Below, one piece after another: positions 40,657 to 50,832 of a stretch of DNA of 64,000 nucleotides. The translations under genes were made by a program, and so were the position numbers. Position 1 is the first letter of the stretch. Each line of letters begins with the position of its first letter. The stretch is from Flavobacterium sp. JAD_PAG50586_2 (GTDB lineage: Bacteria > Bacteroidota > Bacteroidia > Flavobacteriales > Flavobacteriaceae). Under the pieces are notes generated by a model. That model worked only from the letters and a program-made list of their open reading frames with translations, had not been told where the DNA came from and did not search any database. The stretch covers positions 2,666,001 to 2,730,000 of the forward strand of contig CP096136.1 of the NCBI GenBank assembly GCA_023213215.1, read 5' to 3'.

Positions 40657-41325
40657 ATGTTTAAGAAAGTTTTATTAGCCGAAGATATAGATAGTATTAA
40701 TGCAGGTGTAATGCAGGCACTGAAGGAATTAGGTGTGACCCAGATTGATCATGTTAAATATTGTGATGATGCCATTTTAAGGATAAGAAAAGCAATGGCC
40801 GACGGTGCTCCTTATGAACTTTTTATTTCTGATCTGTCTTTTGAGCCTGACAGCCGCGATATAAAAATCAAATCGGGAGAGGAAGCTATTGCACAAGCCA
40901 GGATAATTCAGCCGGACATTACCATTATTGTTTATTCGGTTGAAAACAAAAGCTTCAGGATTAAATCGCTTTTCGAAAAGAACAAAGTAAACGGCTATGT
41001 TCTAAAAGGCAGGAAAAGTATTGAAGAACTTAAAATTGCAATCAGGCAGCTTTATGATCAGGAGGATATATATCTTTCTCCCGATCTACGCCATATCCTG
41101 AACGACAGGACCATTCGCCAGATTGATGACTACGATATCAAAATCATAAAACAGTTGGCAGAAGGTATCACCCAGGACGATTTAGAAATGCGCTTCAAGG
41201 AACTTGGAATTACACCTAACAGCAAATCCACTATCGAAAAGCGTATTAGTAAACTAAAAGACCACTTTAGGGCTAATAACACTGTCCACCTTATATCTAT
41301 CGCAAAAGATCTCGGAATAGCTTAA
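40657..41325 (+). CDS. Response regulator with C-terminal HTH (NarL/FixJ-like)
   Basis: The 222-aa protein has a receiver domain (acidic A-E-D near the start, phospho-acceptor in F-I-S-D-L-S-F, K in V-L-K-G) and a C-terminal helical domain (L-A-E-G-I-T-Q-D-D-L-E-M-R-F, K-S-T-I-E-K-R-I-S-K-L) that fits a LuxR-type HTH. The start codon is 1 bp after the kinase stop codon. It probably controls transcription in response to that kinase; no target motif could be tied to it. Confidence 0.88.
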   Translation: MFKKVLLAEDIDSINAGVMQALKELGVTQIDHVKYCDDAILRIRKAMADGAPYELFISDLSFEPDSRDIKIKSGEEAIAQARIIQPDITIIVYSVENKSFRIKSLFEKNKVNGYVLKGRKSIEELKIAIRQLYDQEDIYLSPDLRHILNDRTIRQIDDYDIKIIKQLAEGITQDDLEMRFKELGITPNSKSTIEKRISKLKDHFRANNTVHLISIAKDLGIA

Positions 41326-41559
41326 CTCTACTTTCTTGTCATATTGATTTCTTACAACTAAAAGAACCTTCATTTTTTATTTCAACCGGTTGGGTTTAAA
41401 TATTTCTACGGAAACAAATCTAAAGAAGGAAGCATCTCAGCATTTTTTGATTAGTTCAGCTAAACCTGATAGGTTTTTGAAACCTGACAGGTTTAAACGA
41501 TAACTAGGCGGGTTTATGGGTTTGTTGTAACTGATAATTGACTTTTTGAGCTGTTGAAC

Positions 41560-41859
41560 TCAGTAGTATAAATTACCATTCCCGTCAAACCTGTCAACGA
41601 ATTCCAGAACTTTTTGCAATAACTCTAAGTCTAATTGCAGGAGCTCTAAGTCTAAATGCAGGAGCTCTAAGTCTAATTGCAGGAGCTCTAAGTCTAATTG
41701 CAGGAGCTCTAAGTCTAAATGCAGGAGCTCTAAGTCTAAATGCAGGAGCTCTAAGTCTAAATGCAGGAGCTCTAAGTCTAATTGCAGGAGCTCTAAGTCT
41801 AAATGCAGGAGCTCTAAGTCTAATTACAGTAGGTCTAAGTTTCTAATTCTCATCCACAT
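41560..41859 (-). pseudogene. Leucine-rich heptad-repeat ORF, interrupted
   Basis: On the minus strand the 21-bp repeats read as heptads L-D-L-E-L-L-Q or L-D-L-E-L-L-H. The frame starts M-W-M-R-I-R-N-L-D-L-L, meets one stop (TAA where other repeats have CAA or CAT, 41824-41826), continues through the heptads and ends K-V-L-E-F-V-D-R-F-D-G-N-G-N-L-Y-Y-stop. The non-repeat ends look protein-like, so this may be a small helical-repeat gene with one nonsense change. No family recognised. Confidence 0.4.
41625..41840. repeat. 21-bp tandem repeat, ten full copies
   Basis: Units start every 21 bp from 41625 to 41814, with a partial copy at 41835. The unit is ctaagtctaa followed by (a/t)tgcaggagct; copies differ mainly at the a/t position, and the last full copy carries several changes. 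Units are directly adjacent with no unique spacers, so this is not a CRISPR array. Confidence 0.95.
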
Positions 41860-41912
41860 TCCGAATGTAATTAAAAGGACTAATAGAGAATATCTTCTCA
41901 TTTTATTTCCCC

Positions 41913-41954
41913 TTTACGGTTTCCCGTAAGGAACCGATTTTTATTGGGTTTAAG
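41913..41954 (+). promoter_or_regulatory. Upstream motif shared with the 57546 gene
   Basis: TTACGG-tttc-CCGTAA followed by GGAA, then GGTTTAAG 13 bp later. A very similar arrangement stands before the lipoprotein gene at 57546. Confidence 0.4.
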
Positions 41955-41986
41955 TTTGAACTGTCTAATCAAATAAAATAATAATC

Positions 41987-42322
41987 ATGAAATATCCGAA
42001 GTTCGTCATCAGGAAAAGCAGCAATGACCAATTCTACTTCAATCTATGGTCTGCACAGGAAGAGATTCTATTGACAAGTGAAATGTACACAGCAAAACAA
42101 AGTTGTAAAAACGGAATTGAATCTGTAAAAACAAACGCTCCCAATGATAAAAACTATTACAAGCAAATATCACAAAACGGCAAATATTATTTTGTTCTTA
42201 AATCTGGAAACGGAGAAATCATAGGAGTAAGCAGGATGTATACCGATTCTAGTGACAGGGATAACAGTATCGCAAAAGTAAAAAGAGATGCGCCTATCGC
42301 TGAAACTGAAGAATTATCATAA
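41987..42322 (+). CDS. YegP-like protein with two DUF1508 repeats
   Basis: The 111-aa protein consists of two copies of the DUF1508 unit: F-Y-F-N-L-W-S-A-Q-E-E-I-L-L-T-S-E-M-Y near residues 16-34, and Y-Y-F-V-L-K-S-G-N-G-E-I-I-G-V-S-R-M-Y near 65-83, each followed by an I-x-x-V-K segment. YegP-type proteins are small and cytoplasmic, of unknown function. It is 2 bp before the nuclease gene and may be co-transcribed. Confidence 0.85.
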   Translation: MKYPKFVIRKSSNDQFYFNLWSAQEEILLTSEMYTAKQSCKNGIESVKTNAPNDKNYYKQISQNGKYYFVLKSGNGEIIGVSRMYTDSSDRDNSIAKVKRDAPIAETEELS

Positions 42323-42324
42323 CC

Positions 42325-43386
42325 ATGGAACTACAAATACAACTCAAAGCACTTGCCGACAAAATCAATCTGCTGAAAGATAAAATAGGAACGGAAGAAT
42401 CAACGAAACATGCTTTTGTCCTGCCATTTATAAACATACTTGGATACGACACTTTTAACCCAACAGAAGTTGTTCCGGAATTTACGGCAGATTTAGGACT
42501 CAAGAAAGGTGAAAAAGTAGACTATGCCATTTTCCAGAATGATGAACCAATCTTAATTATTGAATGCAAGAACTGGAAAGATAACCTATCGATTCATGGT
42601 TCCCAATTGTTCCGGTACTTTCACGTAACCAAAACACGTTTTGCTTTGTTGACAAATGGAATTACCTATCAGTTTTTTACGGATTTGGATGAGAAAAATA
42701 AAATGGATCAAAAGCCATTTCTCCAGTTTGATATCACTAGCCTGAAAGACAACAGTATCAATGAGATTTCCAAATTCCATAAATCAAGCTTTAATGTTGA
42801 AAATATTGTAAACAATGCCAGTTCCCTAAAATACATACAGGAAATAAGAAAACAGATTGAAAATGAGTTGACCACACCTTCATCTGAGTTTGTAAAGTTA
42901 TTTGCCAATAAAGTCTACGGAGGCAGATTAACGGAAAAGGTGATGGAAGAATTCAGGGATTTGGTCGGTAAGGGATTTAACCAATTCATAAACGAAAAAA
43001 TCAATGACAGGTTAAACGCTGCGCTAAACAAGGAAGCCCAAAATCAAAAAGAGGATATACCCGAAACTATAGAAGATGAAAGCAAAGTCTTTACGAGTGA
43101 TGAGGAAATGGAGGGTTACCGGATTGTAGTGGCTATTTTAAGACGCCGTCTTCCTGTTAGCCGTATTGTCTGCCGTGATACCCAATCTTATTTCGGAATC
43201 TTATTAGATGACAATAATAGAAAACCATTGTGCCGCTTACACCTCAATGGTGGAAAAAAATACATAGGATTATTTAATGACAATAAAACCGAAAACAGGC
43301 AGGCTATTCAAACTGTAGATGATATTTATTTATTTGAAAAAGAGTTGTTGGAGACCGTTGGATTGTATGAAACGGAACAACAGTAA
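42325..43386 (+). CDS. Stand-alone HsdR_N-type nuclease-fold protein
   Basis: The 353-aa protein matches the N-terminal domain of type I restriction R subunits (residues 20-140). It shows the PD-(D/E)xK core V-D-Y-A-I-F then E-P-I-L-I-I-E-C-K (D near 63, E and K near 77-79), followed by Q-L-F-R-Y-F. No helicase, specificity or methylase genes are nearby. The C-terminal half has V-V-A-I-L-R-R-R-L-P and C-R-L-H-L-N-G-G-K-K, as in the DUF-type tails of such solitary proteins. It may be a defence or DNA-repair nuclease; activity is not proven. Confidence 0.78.
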   Translation: MELQIQLKALADKINLLKDKIGTEESTKHAFVLPFINILGYDTFNPTEVVPEFTADLGLKKGEKVDYAIFQNDEPILIIECKNWKDNLSIHGSQLFRYFHVTKTRFALLTNGITYQFFTDLDEKNKMDQKPFLQFDITSLKDNSINEISKFHKSSFNVENIVNNASSLKYIQEIRKQIENELTTPSSEFVKLFANKVYGGRLTEKVMEEFRDLVGKGFNQFINEKINDRLNAALNKEAQNQKEDIPETIEDESKVFTSDEEMEGYRIVVAILRRRLPVSRIVCRDTQSYFGILLDDNNRKPLCRLHLNGGKKYIGLFNDNKTENRQAIQTVDDIYLFEKELLETVGLYETEQQ

Positions 43387-43454
43387 AACGTCTGGATGTA
43401 CTGGTTTTAATGTAAGCATAAAATAAAATCAAGATAGTTAACTAAATTCAAGTA

Positions 43455-43503
43455 GGCGCCTGTTCTGAAGTTAAAGTGGTATTTGATTCAGTATGCAGGC
43501 GCC
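43455..43503. repeat. Inverted repeat GGCGCCTG / CAGGCGCC
   Basis: Eight-bp arms at 43455-43462 and 43496-43503 with a 33-bp spacer lie between the nuclease and the HTH gene. It may be an operator or a hairpin. Confidence 0.45.
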
Positions 43504-43569
43504 GAAATGAATTAATCAGTAAAAAAATCATTCTGCATTCCAGTTGCAGACTTATTGGTTAAAATTGTA

Positions 43570-43790
43570 ATGTTTTGGATATACGGGTTATAATAAAGAT
43601 ACATGAGCTTGTCAAAGCCAATAGGGCAGGGAACACCGAAGAGCTTTCCCAACGCCTTGGCATATCTGTGCGGTCTGTATATAATTATATCACATTTATG
43701 AAAACAGAACTAAATGCACCAATTAGTTACGATCCACACCATAAAAATTATTGCTATGAACGAGAATGCGAATTAAATTTCAAAGGATAG
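43570..43790 (+). CDS. Small HTH DNA-binding protein
   Basis: From TTG at 43575 the frame encodes 71 aa with a HTH_11-type winged helix: I-H-E-L-V-K-A-N-R-A-G-N-T-E-E-L-S-Q-R-L-G-I-S-V-R-S-V. An ATG at 43570 would be in frame if the T4 run had one more T, consistent with the other homopolymer losses. It resembles the N-terminal domain of DeoR/WYL regulators but lacks a ligand domain. Confidence 0.6.
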
Positions 43791-43904
43791 TGGATATGGA
43801 AATTTTAACTATGTTTGTAATACAAGTTCGGTTAAATTAGATCTTATCCCACCTCTTTAACCCCCAATCTTTCGTATAAACCTATTAATCATAAACCCAC
43901 ATTT

Positions 43905-46900
43905 ATGAAGCAGCTTTATATTGCCTTTTTGTTTTTAGTAGTTCAGTTGGGATTTGCAAAGGAAGTGTTAGCCCCAACGGCAACAATTTCAGGACCTTCC
44001 AATGTTTGTCTTAATGCCACTGGCCAAGTAATTACCTTTACAGGAATTGGTGGGACAGCACCTTACACTTTTACTTATAGTGTAACAGGTAGTCCCGGAA
44101 ATCAAACCATCCAGACGGTTTCTGGTAGTAGTGTTACCCTTCCTATAGTAGCTAGTCCGGTCGGTTCATTAACCTATACTTTAGTTAGTGTTCATGATGC
44201 AGCGACACCAGCGGAGCAAACTGTTACTGGGCAATCAGTTATAGTGACTGTCAATTCCCCACCGACGGTAAATTTTACGTTTACAAATGATAATACATGT
44301 TTTCCAGTTCAATTTAATGCTATTGTTGGAAGTGGTACTTATACATACTTGTGGAATTTTAATGACTCTACACCGAATGCAACAACACCAAATCCACAAC
44401 ATTTGTTTGAATCTTCAGGAGTAGGAACACAAACTTTTAGTGTAGAATTAACGATAACAAATACACTGACCAATTGTACAAATAGTATCATAAGAACAGT
44501 GACAGTACTAAGAAGGCCAAGTTCTGCACTTAATACAACTACAACTGATGGAGCAACATTTTATGATACAGCTCAGAATATATTTTTAAATTGTAGCGCA
44601 ACGGCTTCAAGTCCAAATTTTGATTTTGTTGCCGTAAATGCGAGTACAACTGTTGCAACAAATACAAGCTATACGATTGATTGGGACGATTCTAGTCCAG
44701 ATACGACAACAACTAATTTCACATCTCTTCAACATACCTATACTACTTTAGGTTTTTTTAATATCTCAGTTACAACGTATAATTCTGTTACTGGGTGTTC
44801 GTCTGTAAAAATCTATAGGTTTTTCAATGGGAATTCACCAGCTGGAAATTTAGGTTCTTTAGGAAATGCTGACGATTGCGCTCCATATAGTTTGACATGG
44901 CCTGTTCAAAATACATCAGCAAACCCTCCAGGAACTACTTATGAATTCTCTGTAAATGATTCATCAACCCCTCAAACCTTTAATCAAAATACCCTCCCAG
45001 CTACAATAACTCACAATTTCACACAGTCTTCTTGTGGTTTACCGGGAAATAAATTCACAGTGACTTTTAAAATTACAAATCCATGTAATGAAAACATTAC
45101 AACAACTCAAGTTCAGGTCGCGCAGAAACCAGTCGCATCTTTTAGTATAAATCCTGGCTTGAACGTGTGTACAAACAATGTTGTGACTTTCACAAATACT
45201 TCTGTTGGTAATTACGTTAGTGGTTCATCTTGTTTAACAAATTTTACTAAGACCTGGACTATTACTCCTAGTACTGGTTGGAATTTAACTGCTGGAAATT
45301 TAAACGGAACAGATATTATTAATGTGATATTTAATACACCTGGTAATTACACCATATCTTTAAATATACGTAAGCCAGGCTCTCAAATCGCAAGATGCAC
45401 AGATGATACTGTGACACGTACTATTTGTGTGGAACCTCCTTTATCACCTTCTTTCACAATAAATACAACTGCAGGTTGTATTCCTTTAACCATAACTACT
45501 AATAATACCACAGTTCCATTAAATCCTTGCACGCCGCCAATTTACACATGGAGTGTGACTCATTCGCCGACAAATTGTGGCGTAAGTATACCGCAAATAC
45601 CTGTTCAGACGACAAATAATGCTTCATTTAATTTCACCGAAGCGGGGACATATGTAATTACACTTACGGCGGCAAATTCATGTACGCCTCCGCAAACAAC
45701 AACTCAAACTGTTACCGTAAAAAGGCCTCCTATAGTTACAGCTATCAGTGGCATAGCCGCTAATTACTGTGGTTCAGCTACGATAAATCCAGTTGCAGCT
45801 TTGACTGCCTGTACTACCGGAACATTAAATTATATATGGAGCTTTCCCGGTGGAAACCCATCAACATCCAGTGCGCCAGCTCCCGGTCCAATTACTTATC
45901 CAGTTGGAGGACCTTATACTGTTTCATTGACTGTATCAAATGAATGCGGCCCATCCAATACCACTACACAAACATTTACGGTCAATACTGCACCAGTTAT
46001 AACTAACAGTAGCCTGAGTCAGACTATTTGTTCAGGGTCTGCTACAACATTGGTTAGTATGACAGCTAATCCAGCTGCGACAACCTTTACTTGGTCGGCA
46101 TCAGCGACGGCAGGTGTAACCGGCTTCCTGACATCAGGGACTAATACCATACCCGTACAAACGATTAGTACAACAAATAGCTCCCCAGGAACTGTAACTT
46201 ATGTTATTACACCAACAGTAGGTGCCTGCTCGGGAACGCCGGTAAACTATGTTGTTACTGTTAATCCTGCTCCGGCAATAAGTACACAACCCTCATCAAG
46301 TACAGTTTGCCAGGGTGGAACACCTACGCCATTGACAGTTGCATTAAATAGCTCTTCTGTAACACCGACATACCAGTGGTATTCAAACACAACCAATTCA
46401 ACTACGGGAGGAACATTGATTAGCGGTGCTACAGCTGCTACTTTTAATCCTCCATCATCAGTTACTGGTACTTTTTACTATTACTGCCTTATTACATTAT
46501 CCTCAGGTGGATGTTCAGGTTTAACTTCTAATGTAGCAACAGTTACAATAACGCCAGCTCCAACAGTTACAACACAACCTAATCCAACACAAGAGCTATG
46601 TGTGGGGGTTACTATTCCTGCGCCTTTAACGGTAGCTTACACAGGAGGTACAGGAATAGTGTCATATCAATGGTATTACAATACAAGTGCATCAACAAGT
46701 GGCGGAACTTCAATTTCGGGAGCAACTAATGCAACTTATACACCGCCGGTTTTTAATGCAGCGGGAAATTATTATTACTATGTAATTATAAGCTTAGCTG
46801 GAAATAATTGTGGCACGTCAACAAGTAACGTAGCTGAAGTGGTAGTTTTTACCGACCCGTCTGTAACTTCACAACCACTATCAACCCAAACTTTATGTCA

Positions 46901-49900
46901 GAGTGCCACTCCAACAGCCTTGCAGGTTACAGCTACTGGTGGAAGCGGAGCTTTTACCTATCAATGGTATAGTAATACAGCTAACAATACTACTTCAGGC
47001 ACTCCTATAAGTGGCGCTACTACTTCGAGTTACAATCCACCTACTACAACAGTTGGTACTATTTATTACTATTGCGTTATTTCACAGCCAACGCTGGGAT
47101 GTAGTGTTACGAGTACCGTGGCTTCAGTTATTATAAATGCTTCGCCTAATATAACTCTTCAGCCTCTTTCGAATTCACTTTGTTCTGGGGGAACCTCTAC
47201 TGCATTGTCTTTTACATATAGCAACGGAGTGGGAACACCAACATTTCAATGGTATTCAAATACCTTAAACGACACTGTTAATGGTACGGCAATAATTGGA
47301 GCGACCAATCAAACTTATACACCTCCTGCCACCACTGTAGGTGTTTTGTATTACTATTGCCTAATAACATTTCCAAACCTGACTGGGAGTTGTGCAACTA
47401 TTGCGACTGCGACTGCAGCAATAACGGTTACCCAGGCTCCGGTTGTAAACCAACAGCCATTGCCTACGCAAAATTTATGTGTGGGCGGAACTATTCCTAA
47501 TGCCCTAACGGTCACTTACAGTAACGGAACAGGTACTGCAAGCTATCAATGGTATAGTAATAATACCAACTCAACTACAGGAGGAACTCCGGTAGGTACT
47601 AATGCCCCTAATTATACTCCACCGGTTTTTTCTACAGCTGGCACCTACTATTATTATGTAGTGATATCTTTTAGTGGAAATGGATGTGGAGCAATAACCA
47701 GTAATACAGCTCAAATAGATGTTCTTTCAGATCCAATATTAACTACACAGCCATTAGCAACCCAAACGATATGTCAAAATGCAGCTGCCGCCTCTTTAAC
47801 AGTTGTAGCATCTGGAGGAATAGGAAGTTCATTTGATTACCAATGGTATAATTCTCCCACCAATACTTCAAGTGGTGGTACTCCAATAAGTGGAGCAACA
47901 AATGCAACTTTTACTCCTCCAACTACGGCCGCGGGCACATTTTATTATTATTGCCAGGTTACCCAGCCAAGCGGAATAGGTTGCGGCGTAACCAGCGCTG
48001 TAGCTACAGTTATTATCAATTTAGCTCCTCTCGTAAGTACACAGCCAATTGGTTCCTCAATTTGTGTAGGGAACTCTTCAACAGTTTTGTCGCTTGCTTA
48101 TAGCAACGGAGTAGGGATTCCTACTTACCAATGGTACAGCAATAGTAATAATTCAAATACTGGCGGAACTGCAATAAGTGGTGCGGTTGGTGCAACATAT
48201 AGTCCACCTTCTTCAACAGCGGGCACTATTTATTATTACTGTGTTATAACTTTTCCATCACTATCGGGTGGTTGTGAAGTGATTACTACCAATACAGCAG
48301 AAATTATTGTAAATGATAATCCCGTCATCAGCCCCCAGTCAACAACCATCTGCAGTACCAATACCTTTACCATTTCACCAATAGCTACAGGAGGTGACAT
48401 TGTCCCACTCGGAACGACATACATTTGGACAAACCCGGTGATAAATCCACCCGGAGCTGTTACAGGGGCAGGTACTGAAACCACTCCGCAAGCTAATATT
48501 AGCCAGACGCTGATTAATACTACAACAAGTCCGGCAACAGTTACTTATACCGTTACACCAACATCAGGAACTTGTATTGGCAATAGTTTTACGGTTACGG
48601 TTACGGTAAATCCAGCCATTAATCCAAATGTTGTCCTGACCAATAATGCGTGCTTCGGTGTAAATATTGCTTCAATCACCACAAATGTTACGGGAGGAAT
48701 ACCTTTCTCATCAGGAGCGCCTTATCACTATACGTGGTCCGGGCCAAATTCCTTTTCATCAACGGCTTCAGGCATATCAAACCTGGCTCCGGGTAATTAC
48801 AATCTAACCATAGACGATGCGGGCAACTGTCCTTTTACAAGTTCCTACACTATCACAGAGCCTACCGATATTGTAATTATGGTTGACAGTGAAAATGATA
48901 TTACTTGTTACGCAACCAATAACGGGAGCATCAATATAACAGTAACCGGAGGAACAGGAAACTATGCCTACACCTGGACGCAAAGTGGAAATCCTAACAC
49001 TTTTGCTTCAACGGAAGATATTGCTAACTTAATTCCCGGCAATTATACCATTTCAGTGACCGACGCAAACAACTGCGGTCCACGCACCATGAGTTTTACT
49101 ATTACCGAACCGCCTTTGCTGGTAGTAAGTCTGGTAAGCCAGGTAAATGTGCTGTGCTATGGAGCTTCAACAGGAGCCATAACAGTAAATGCTATCGGTG
49201 GAACTCCGGGAGGGGGATATAATTTTTCATGGTCGGGGCCAAATGGATTTACATCCAGTAATCAGAATCTTATCGGTATTGCAGCCGGGACTTACGATCT
49301 GACTATTACGGATGCCAATAGTTGCACCAAGACCTTATCGGTAATAATAACGCAATCCACAGAAATACTCATTGCTTACACAACAACACCTATAACCTGT
49401 TACGGAGCCAATAATGCTTCACTTACGGTAACGCTATCGGGCGGTAATCCTCCCTATACTTTTGTATGGAATAATCTGTCAACGAGTTTATCTCAAACAA
49501 ATCTCTCTGCCGGAACGTATATCATTACGGTTACAGATAATGTGGGATGTATACAAACACAGACAATTATAATACCTGATGCGCCGGTTTTCACGGTAAA
49601 TCCGATAGTGAGCAATGTTACTTGTCGTGGAGCAAACAATGGCAGTATCAACCTGAACCTTACCGGAGGAATTGCACCCGTTGCTTTAACCTGGAGTGAT
49701 GGCAGTACGGCCGGACTTATCCGAAACAATTTAGCTCCGGGAACATATACAGCCACCATTTCCGATGGTACTCCATGTTATATAGTGCGGACTTTTACAA
49801 TCGTAGAACCACAATCCTTAGTCGTATCAGCCAATCTGACCAATGCTTTTGATTGTACCATAACCAATAGCGGTGCCATTGATTTAATCGTTGCAGGTGG

Positions 49901-50825
49901 AACCCCGCCATATACCTATAACTGGTCAACAGGAGCGGTTATTGAGGATTTGGCTAACCTGACTTCCGGTAATTATGCAATAACGGTAACCGATGCTAAT
50001 AACTGTACTGCCAATGCACAATATGCAATAATACGCCAGGATCCAATAACAATTTCCGTAGCAACCCAGACTAACTTCGATTGTGCCGCACATACGGTAG
50101 ACCAGAGTTTTGTTGCCACAGTTTCGGGAGGCATTCCGCCTTATCAATTACAATGGTCAAGCGGGACTATTAGCGGTGCGAACAATGAAATTATGCATAC
50201 AAATATAAACGGAACGGTACTGCTTACGGCAACAGACAGCAATAATTGTACAGGAACCTATACCCTGACGGTGGATACTCCGGTATTGGGTTATCCTTCG
50301 TTTGATACCACTTCTTACGGATTTGTTACTTATGGATTATATGCCATTGGCGATCCTATACAATTCCAGAGTACTATAACGGGAGATTACGTTTCGGTTT
50401 CCTGGGATTTTGGGGATGGCACTTTTTCAACAGACTTAAATCCGGTTCATACCTACCTGATTCCAAAAGATTATGTCGTTACACAAACCGTAACCTATCC
50501 TTTTGGCTGTGTGTATGTCCAAACGATAAGCCTCCTTGTAGAAAAAGGATATGTATTGGTGGTGCCTACTGCTTATACGCCAAATAATGACGGCCTTAAT
50601 GATACGTTCCGACCGGTAACGAAGGGATTGAAAAATGTAGTATTGGATATCTATGATACCTGGGGTTCATTGATTTATTCTGAAACGGGTGAAGTACTCG
50701 TAGGCTGGGATGGTAAAATCAAAGGGTTCAATGCCGAAAATGGCAACTATTACAGCAAGGTAAGGGCAGAAACCTTTTATGGCACAGTGGTCAATTCCAA
50801 TCAAACATTCGTATTAATTAAATAA
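43905..50825 (+). CDS. Giant SprB-like T9SS type B surface protein
   Basis: The 2306-aa protein has a signal peptide (MKQLYIAFLFLVVQLGFA) and PKD-like domains in the first 780 residues (Y-L-W-N-F-N-D-S near 147). Seven Ig-like repeats with Y/F-Q-W-Y-(S/Y)-N and a T-Y-x-P-P segment cover about residues 790-1480. Seven SprB repeats (C-Y-G-A-N-N-A-S-L-T-V-T-L-S-G-G type) cover about 1570-2110, followed by a PKD domain (W-D-F-G-D-G-T-F-S). A type B sorting domain ends it: A-Y-T-P-N-N-D-G-L-N-D-T-F, I-Y-D-T-W-G, W-D-G-K-I-K-G. It is expected to be a long surface adhesin, perhaps used in gliding. A PorP/SprF-type gene follows after 7 bp, as in sprB-sprF pairs. Confidence 0.92.
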   Translation: MKQLYIAFLFLVVQLGFAKEVLAPTATISGPSNVCLNATGQVITFTGIGGTAPYTFTYSVTGSPGNQTIQTVSGSSVTLPIVASPVGSLTYTLVSVHDAATPAEQTVTGQSVIVTVNSPPTVNFTFTNDNTCFPVQFNAIVGSGTYTYLWNFNDSTPNATTPNPQHLFESSGVGTQTFSVELTITNTLTNCTNSIIRTVTVLRRPSSALNTTTTDGATFYDTAQNIFLNCSATASSPNFDFVAVNASTTVATNTSYTIDWDDSSPDTTTTNFTSLQHTYTTLGFFNISVTTYNSVTGCSSVKIYRFFNGNSPAGNLGSLGNADDCAPYSLTWPVQNTSANPPGTTYEFSVNDSSTPQTFNQNTLPATITHNFTQSSCGLPGNKFTVTFKITNPCNENITTTQVQVAQKPVASFSINPGLNVCTNNVVTFTNTSVGNYVSGSSCLTNFTKTWTITPSTGWNLTAGNLNGTDIINVIFNTPGNYTISLNIRKPGSQIARCTDDTVTRTICVEPPLSPSFTINTTAGCIPLTITTNNTTVPLNPCTPPIYTWSVTHSPTNCGVSIPQIPVQTTNNASFNFTEAGTYVITLTAANSCTPPQTTTQTVTVKRPPIVTAISGIAANYCGSATINPVAALTACTTGTLNYIWSFPGGNPSTSSAPAPGPITYPVGGPYTVSLTVSNECGPSNTTTQTFTVNTAPVITNSSLSQTICSGSATTLVSMTANPAATTFTWSASATAGVTGFLTSGTNTIPVQTISTTNSSPGTVTYVITPTVGACSGTPVNYVVTVNPAPAISTQPSSSTVCQGGTPTPLTVALNSSSVTPTYQWYSNTTNSTTGGTLISGATAATFNPPSSVTGTFYYYCLITLSSGGCSGLTSNVATVTITPAPTVTTQPNPTQELCVGVTIPAPLTVAYTGGTGIVSYQWYYNTSASTSGGTSISGATNATYTPPVFNAAGNYYYYVIISLAGNNCGTSTSNVAEVVVFTDPSVTSQPLSTQTLCQSATPTALQVTATGGSGAFTYQWYSNTANNTTSGTPISGATTSSYNPPTTTVGTIYYYCVISQPTLGCSVTSTVASVIINASPNITLQPLSNSLCSGGTSTALSFTYSNGVGTPTFQWYSNTLNDTVNGTAIIGATNQTYTPPATTVGVLYYYCLITFPNLTGSCATIATATAAITVTQAPVVNQQPLPTQNLCVGGTIPNALTVTYSNGTGTASYQWYSNNTNSTTGGTPVGTNAPNYTPPVFSTAGTYYYYVVISFSGNGCGAITSNTAQIDVLSDPILTTQPLATQTICQNAAAASLTVVASGGIGSSFDYQWYNSPTNTSSGGTPISGATNATFTPPTTAAGTFYYYCQVTQPSGIGCGVTSAVATVIINLAPLVSTQPIGSSICVGNSSTVLSLAYSNGVGIPTYQWYSNSNNSNTGGTAISGAVGATYSPPSSTAGTIYYYCVITFPSLSGGCEVITTNTAEIIVNDNPVISPQSTTICSTNTFTISPIATGGDIVPLGTTYIWTNPVINPPGAVTGAGTETTPQANISQTLINTTTSPATVTYTVTPTSGTCIGNSFTVTVTVNPAINPNVVLTNNACFGVNIASITTNVTGGIPFSSGAPYHYTWSGPNSFSSTASGISNLAPGNYNLTIDDAGNCPFTSSYTITEPTDIVIMVDSENDITCYATNNGSINITVTGGTGNYAYTWTQSGNPNTFASTEDIANLIPGNYTISVTDANNCGPRTMSFTITEPPLLVVSLVSQVNVLCYGASTGAITVNAIGGTPGGGYNFSWSGPNGFTSSNQNLIGIAAGTYDLTITDANSCTKTLSVIITQSTEILIAYTTTPITCYGANNASLTVTLSGGNPPYTFVWNNLSTSLSQTNLSAGTYIITVTDNVGCIQTQTIIIPDAPVFTVNPIVSNVTCRGANNGSINLNLTGGIAPVALTWSDGSTAGLIRNNLAPGTYTATISDGTPCYIVRTFTIVEPQSLVVSANLTNAFDCTITNSGAIDLIVAGGTPPYTYNWSTGAVIEDLANLTSGNYAITVTDANNCTANAQYAIIRQDPITISVATQTNFDCAAHTVDQSFVATVSGGIPPYQLQWSSGTISGANNEIMHTNINGTVLLTATDSNNCTGTYTLTVDTPVLGYPSFDTTSYGFVTYGLYAIGDPIQFQSTITGDYVSVSWDFGDGTFSTDLNPVHTYLIPKDYVVTQTVTYPFGCVYVQTISLLVEKGYVLVVPTAYTPNNDGLNDTFRPVTKGLKNVVLDIYDTWGSLIYSETGEVLVGWDGKIKGFNAENGNYYSKVRAETFYGTVVNSNQTFVLIK

Positions 50826-50832
50826 GGCTCCA

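Larger units (their letters stand above)
41326..41986. other. Repeat-rich intergenic region
   Basis: AAACCTGATAGG and AAACCTGACAGGTTT (41463-41496) form partly palindromic copies, with a further AAACCTGTCA at 41586. The 21-bp tandem repeat (41625-41840), the minus-strand frame that contains it (41560-41859) and the motif before the YegP gene (41913-41954) are listed separately. Confidence 0.6.

Noticed and set aside
41625..41840. Regular repeats resembling a CRISPR array
   Set aside because: Units are directly adjacent with no unique spacers and no cas genes are nearby; it is a simple tandem repeat.
48236..50147. Open frames antisense to the giant surface protein
   Set aside because: They mirror the codon bias of the Thr/Gly/Asn-rich repeats and have no start signals or family motifs.
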